In this document: piece by piece, positions 61,017-64,000 of the stretch
Layout: each line of letters begins with the position of its first letter
Position numbering within the stretch: position 1 is the stretch's first letter
Source: Lachnospiraceae bacterium
GTDB lineage: Bacteria > Bacillota > Clostridia > Lachnospirales > Lachnospiraceae
Assembly (NCBI GenBank): GCA_022767285.1
Contig: JALENY010000001.1
Location: 124,001 to 188,000 of the forward strand
DNA length: 64,000 bases
Direction of reading: 5' to 3'
Translations under genes and position numbers: made by a program
The notes under the pieces: model-generated
The model's input: only the letters and a program-made list of their open reading frames with translations
Databases searched by the model: none
Told to the model about the DNA's origin: nothing

Positions 61017-61046
61017 ATTTTATGCATTTGCAGCGTGCAAAATCAA
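61017..61046 (-). promoter_or_regulatory. Promoter of cdaA with an overlapping palindrome
   Basis: -35 TTGATT (61041-61046), 18-base spacer, -10 TAAAAT (61017-61022). The spacer contains the perfect inverted repeat TTTGCA-GCG-TGCAAA (61027-61041), placed where a repressor would block the polymerase. Confidence 0.5.
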
Positions 61047-61070
61047 ATACGGAATTACTTTTTATACGAT

Positions 61071-62126
61071 TTATAAGTTTTTCAGAGATTCCTCCAGTTT
61101 GCGTTCAAGATCGTTTTCATCGATCTCCGTCATCTCCCGGTTCGCACCAAATATATCCTTGTCTTCCGTGTTTTCCATTCCCGACGGTATATCTATAGTT
61201 TCTTCATCGCTGATGGTCTTAATCTGTCGTTCGGATCTTGATATGGTTACTTTGGGAACCGCTTTAACATAATAATAATACTCATCATCCTCAAATTCCA
61301 GTCTTTCCGTCCTGCTGTAATCGACATTATGGACAAAAAAGCCGAAAAGCAATGCAATGATCAGGCTTCCGAGCGTTCCAACAAAAATCGGAAGCAGATC
61401 GGTCTGTATATTTAAAAAGAGTCCGCCGCCCATCATGAGAGCAGCATATGCAATGGAGCCAACCACGATTGCAACATGCCAGACGTAATCTTTGCCGCTT
61501 CTTCGGATGACATAAACCAGAGTCAAAACGACTACCATGGTCAGCATCGTCAAAATCATCATCTGATTTTTGACAATACCATCCAGCAGAAGCTTTAGCT
61601 TGTTCAGCATATCGCTGTTCTCAGATCCTTTCAGAAGCGTGGATTTTTCTTTCAGCAGAGCCATGAGATAGTAGACCAGCGTACCGCAGGCGACTGCAAT
61701 TGCAGAAGATGGCTTTCTTTTTAATCCAAAACAGATAGGCGCCGCACATGGAACACCCAGCGCAAGGGCAAAAGGTGTCAGCACCAGAGCCAGACTGTCC
61801 TTACCGGCAAAGCGCAAAAACAACAGGCCCACCACTACAAGCAAAAGAAGCACAAATGCCGCCACTTCTATTCCGAGTGCATAGCAGTGTCCCAATATCA
61901 TGATACCGCCTACAACCGCGATGGCCTGTACCGGGAGCAGACAGCAGATCAGAGACAGAATCAGAACCACAAAAATATTTTTAAATAAGGAAAAGAATCC
62001 TATCGTCTGATTGATGCTGTAAAAAGCAGCAAATGCCAACAAAAATTTTACCACCGGCAGAATCACATAGGAATAATCTATGTATAGTTTCCTGATTTTT
62101 TCTTTGAATTCCAACATTAAAGTCAT
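61071..62126 (-). CDS. Unknown polytopic membrane protein with an acidic cytoplasmic tail
   Basis: A 351-residue protein that I do not recognise beyond its topology: about eight to ten helices (within residues 18-265), then a hydrophilic C-terminal tail of about 80 residues with acidic clusters (for example LEFEDDEYYYY and the Glu/Asp-rich end). No catalytic motif is seen. ATG at 62126 has GGAGGG eight bases upstream. Its ATG lies one base from the stop of the preceding membrane gene (62128), so the two are translationally coupled and probably form a complex. Such gene pairs upstream of cdaA appear typical of clostridia; the function is not known to me. Confidence 0.75.
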   Translation of the reverse strand: MTLMLEFKEKIRKLYIDYSYVILPVVKFLLAFAAFYSINQTIGFFSLFKNIFVVLILSLICCLLPVQAIAVVGGIMILGHCYALGIEVAAFVLLLLVVVGLLFLRFAGKDSLALVLTPFALALGVPCAAPICFGLKRKPSSAIAVACGTLVYYLMALLKEKSTLLKGSENSDMLNKLKLLLDGIVKNQMMILTMLTMVVVLTLVYVIRRSGKDYVWHVAIVVGSIAYAALMMGGGLFLNIQTDLLPIFVGTLGSLIIALLFGFFVHNVDYSRTERLEFEDDEYYYYVKAVPKVTISRSERQIKTISDEETIDIPSGMENTEDKDIFGANREMTEIDENDLERKLEESLKNL

Positions 62127-62127
62127 T

Positions 62128-62556
62128 TTATACCCTCCAGCCGTTCTGGAGCATCTCATTTTTCAGATTTTCACTGATATATATTTTATCGAGTTTGCCC
62201 AGTTCCTGATAATACTTCTGCACACTGTTCTTTGCTTTATCATATCGTATTGTGCAGATAATGTAAGTAATCGCCGAGTAAAGAACCAGCGCAACCGCAT
62301 ATCCCAAAATCAGTTCGATTCCAAGAATAACCAGATTAATCTCATTGATCTCTTCCAGCAGTATCTCAAGATAATAACCGGCAACAAAAAAGAGCAGTCC
62401 CACATATCCGATACTTACCATAAAGAAGTTCTTAATCAGTGCAATTCCGATGTAGTCACTGCGATAATAGCTGGCGATTTCCAGATATTTTCTGCCGGGG
62501 CCTTCCTGGTATCTGGCCAGATCCGTCATAATCCGGACTTTTTCTTCGTTTACCAT
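62128..62556 (-). CDS. Unknown small membrane protein
   Basis: A 142-residue protein with two main membrane helices (about 42-63 and 75-100) and charged ends, otherwise unrecognised. The N-terminal segment MTDLARYQEGPGRKYLEIAS is soluble and the C-terminal 35 residues are charged and helical. ATG at 62556 has AAGGAG upstream. It is coupled to the next gene by a stop-start of almost zero distance. Its promoter (62602-62630) overlaps the end of comFC. Confidence 0.7.
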   Translation of the reverse strand: MVNEEKVRIMTDLARYQEGPGRKYLEIASYYRSDYIGIALIKNFFMVSIGYVGLLFFVAGYYLEILLEEINEINLVILGIELILGYAVALVLYSAITYIICTIRYDKAKNSVQKYYQELGKLDKIYISENLKNEMLQNGWRV

Positions 62557-62599
62557 AATGAAGCTCCTTAATATATAATCTCACAGTAGTTGCTTTTTA

Positions 62600-63319
62600 T
62601 TATTGTACCATAAAGCCTTTACCAATGCAAATAGACAACGCGTATATTTCCCTTGCACCGCCTTGTCTTAATATCTTACCGACACCATCCATGGTACTTC
62701 CGGTTGTATAAATATCATCCAGAAGTAAAATGCGCTCCCTGTCAATCTTTTTTGGACCCGGGGCAAATGCATGCTCCAGGTTTAGCCGCCGTTCCTCTGG
62801 TGAAAGATCTTTTTGTGCTTTTGTCCGATGTTTTCTCAAAACATAGCCATTTTCAACAGGAAGCCCGGAAAGCTTTGAAAGCTCCCTGGCGATTGCTTCA
62901 GACTGATTATACCCCCGCTCACGTCTGCGCATTTTATGAATCGGTACAGGAACGATCACCTGTGGATTCCATTTTTCCAGCTTTATTCGCGCTGCTTTCC
63001 AGACACACCGGGCATAGAAGCCCGCATACTCAATCCTGCCCTGATATTTAAAGCGATGCATGGACTTTCGCATCACATCATCATATAGAAGAATCCCCAT
63101 CCCCTGATCAAACACATGCTCCAGATTCTGGCAGTCAAAGCACAGTTTTCCCTCCTCTTCAACGGGTTTTCCGCATTTTTGACAGGTCGGAGCAGTCACA
63201 AAGCTCACTTTTTTCAGACAAATATCACAGACAAGTGTCCTGCCGGGCTGCAGTATGTCATCGCAGACCGGACACCTGGGCGGATAAACAAGATCCACCA
63301 GTTTTTTTCGAATATCCAT
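62600..63319 (-). CDS. ComFC/GntX-type phosphoribosyltransferase-fold protein
   Basis: A 239-residue protein of the ComFC family, linked to DNA uptake and processing in competent bacteria. A zinc-finger region opens the protein, with Cys pairs in CPVC, CDIC and CQKCG, and CFDC follows. The phosphoribosyltransferase domain ends in the PRPP motif RILLLDDIYTTGSTMDG near 195-210. The conserved MRRRERGYNQSE segment is near 128-140. ATG at 63319 has an AGGAAT site, four bases after the RecD2 stop, so the two genes form one transcript. No other competence genes lie in the window. Confidence 0.9.
   Translation of the reverse strand: MDIRKKLVDLVYPPRCPVCDDILQPGRTLVCDICLKKVSFVTAPTCQKCGKPVEEEGKLCFDCQNLEHVFDQGMGILLYDDVMRKSMHRFKYQGRIEYAGFYARCVWKAARIKLEKWNPQVIVPVPIHKMRRRERGYNQSEAIARELSKLSGLPVENGYVLRKHRTKAQKDLSPEERRLNLEHAFAPGPKKIDRERILLLDDIYTTGSTMDGVGKILRQGGAREIYALSICIGKGFMVQ
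62602..62630 (-). promoter_or_regulatory. Promoter for the unknown membrane protein pair, inside the comFC end
   Basis: -35 TTGCAT (62625-62630), 17-base spacer, -10 TACAAT (62602-62607). It overlaps the last codons of comFC, so the membrane pair can be expressed apart from it. Confidence 0.5.
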
Positions 63320-63322
63320 TTA

Positions 63323-64000
63323 TTAGAATTCCTGTATCCTCAGATCCAGCGTTGTATATCGATTGCGTTCCATCCGGTTAGCAACCATGGCATCAAAAGT
63401 CTGGTCACTTCCAATTATGGCAACACAGCGCCTCGCTCTGGTCACTGCCGTGTAGAGCAGATTCCTGCTCATCAGCATTTTGGGGCCGCTGAGCAGAGGG
63501 ATTACTACGGCCGGGTACTCACTTCCCTGAGATTTATGTATGGTGATCGCATAGGCAAGTTCCAACTCTTCCAGCTGTTTAAAAGAGTAATCCACAAATC
63601 TCCCCTCGTCAAATTCGATGGTCATAAGTTCGGCAAACTCATTGATTTCCCGAATCACACCCATATCCCCATTAAATATGCCCATTCCTTTTTCAACAGG
63701 GATTCCGTATTTGCCGCGGATTTCCCATTCCAGCTGATAATCATTTTTGATCTGCATGACCTTGTCGCCCTGACGGAAAACATGTTCCCCGTAAACACGC
63801 TCCTTTTTCCCTTCCTCCGGCGGATTCAGATATCGCTGCAGTATCCGATTCAGATTTTCTACGCCCAGAGGGCCTTTTCGCATAGGTGTCAGCACCTGAA
63901 TGTCAAAAAGATCCGCATCCACATACGCCGGAAGCTTGTCCTGTACCAGCCAGCGAATAATACTGATGATCTGATTCGGATCAATATAATTCAAAAACAG
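63323..64000 (-). CDS. RecD2-like DNA helicase, C-terminal fragment (start outside window)
   Basis: The last 225 residues of a superfamily 1 helicase of the RecD2 type. The fragment has VLTPMRKGPLGVENLN, GDKVMQIKNDY, FNGDMGVI, the motif V/VI region LAYAITIHKSQGSEYPAVV and LLYTAVTRAR with its Arg finger. The N-terminal domains and Walker A lie beyond the right edge of the window. The frame is open to base 64000, so no start is assigned. RecD2 acts in DNA repair and recombination without RecBC. Its place next to comFC is common in clostridia. Confidence 0.9.
   Translation of the reverse strand: MFLNYIDPNQIISIIRWLVQDKLPAYVDADLFDIQVLTPMRKGPLGVENLNRILQRYLNPPEEGKKERVYGEHVFRQGDKVMQIKNDYQLEWEIRGKYGIPVEKGMGIFNGDMGVIREINEFAELMTIEFDEGRFVDYSFKQLEELELAYAITIHKSQGSEYPAVVIPLLSGPKMLMSRNLLYTAVTRARRCVAIIGSDQTFDAMVANRMERNRYTTLDLRIQEF

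Overview
The window looks like a chromosomal stretch from a low-to-mid GC Gram-positive anaerobe of the Bacillota, most likely a Lachnospiraceae-type gut clostridium. The basis is strong AGGAGG-type ribosome sites, some TTG and GTG starts, SLH and choline-binding-type wall anchors, RgpF-type rhamnan genes, HPr with the HPr-kinase serine, and the cdaA-cdaR and ComFC families. All 49 protein-coding genes I support lie on the minus strand, so transcription reads from high to low coordinates. I see no tRNA, rRNA, CRISPR array, transposase or prophage gene.

Layout, in coordinate order: (1) 1-3209, a heterodimeric ABC exporter pair, the second subunit running off the left edge. (2) 3498-9634, housekeeping and envelope genes: a zinc-ribbon protein, a ClpX-family unfoldase, an LtaS/OpgB-type phosphoglycerol transferase and an HtrA protease. 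(3) 9721-13346, a short glycopolymer unit: undecaprenyl-phosphate sugar phosphotransferase, LCP ligase and a GT2, with a clear promoter at its head. (4) 13465-33744, a roughly 20-kb operon starting at rfbA: dTDP-rhamnose genes (rfbA, rfbC, rfbD), two RgpF-like proteins, several GT2 enzymes, a YfhO-type membrane protein, a DegT aminotransferase and two ATP-grasp ligases, one fused to a PLP-dependent deaminase-like domain. (5) 34046-40724, four consecutive SLH-domain surface proteins (CAP, two transglutaminase-like, one Big2-like). (6) 40784-54159, a second glycan region: polysaccharide pyruvyl transferase, GT2, ABC exporter of the Wzm/Wzt type, rfbB, DUF2142 and DUF2304 membrane proteins, GT2 and GT4 enzymes, a flippase, TagD and two LicD proteins. 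(7) 54324-56816, a secreted metallo-beta-lactamase-fold protein with a long array of choline-binding-type repeats. (8) 57087-61027, cdaA-cdaR-ptsH-dacA. (9) 61071-64000, two unknown membrane proteins, comFC and the C-terminal end of a RecD2-like helicase.

The regions fit together as a cell-surface factory. The rhamnose genes (all four, although rfbB sits 13 kb from the others) feed a rhamnan-type wall glycan built by GT2 and RgpF enzymes. Export can go through an ABC exporter or a flippase. The LCP protein and sugar phosphotransferase point to priming on undecaprenyl phosphate and attachment to peptidoglycan. TagD with two LicD proteins suggests phosphoglycerol or related decoration. The pyruvyl transferase next to four SLH proteins suggests the pyruvylated polymer on which SLH domains dock. 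GtrB/CsbB-type GT2 enzymes paired with YfhO or DUF2142 membrane proteins suggest side-chain glycosylation outside the membrane.

The most unusual element is the ATP-grasp/PLP fusion with a second ATP-grasp ligase and a sugar aminotransferase in the rhamnan operon, which could add an amino acid or related amide to a sugar. Between the two ligase genes lies a structured palindromic element with mutually exclusive pairings. These functional links are inferences from family membership and gene order.
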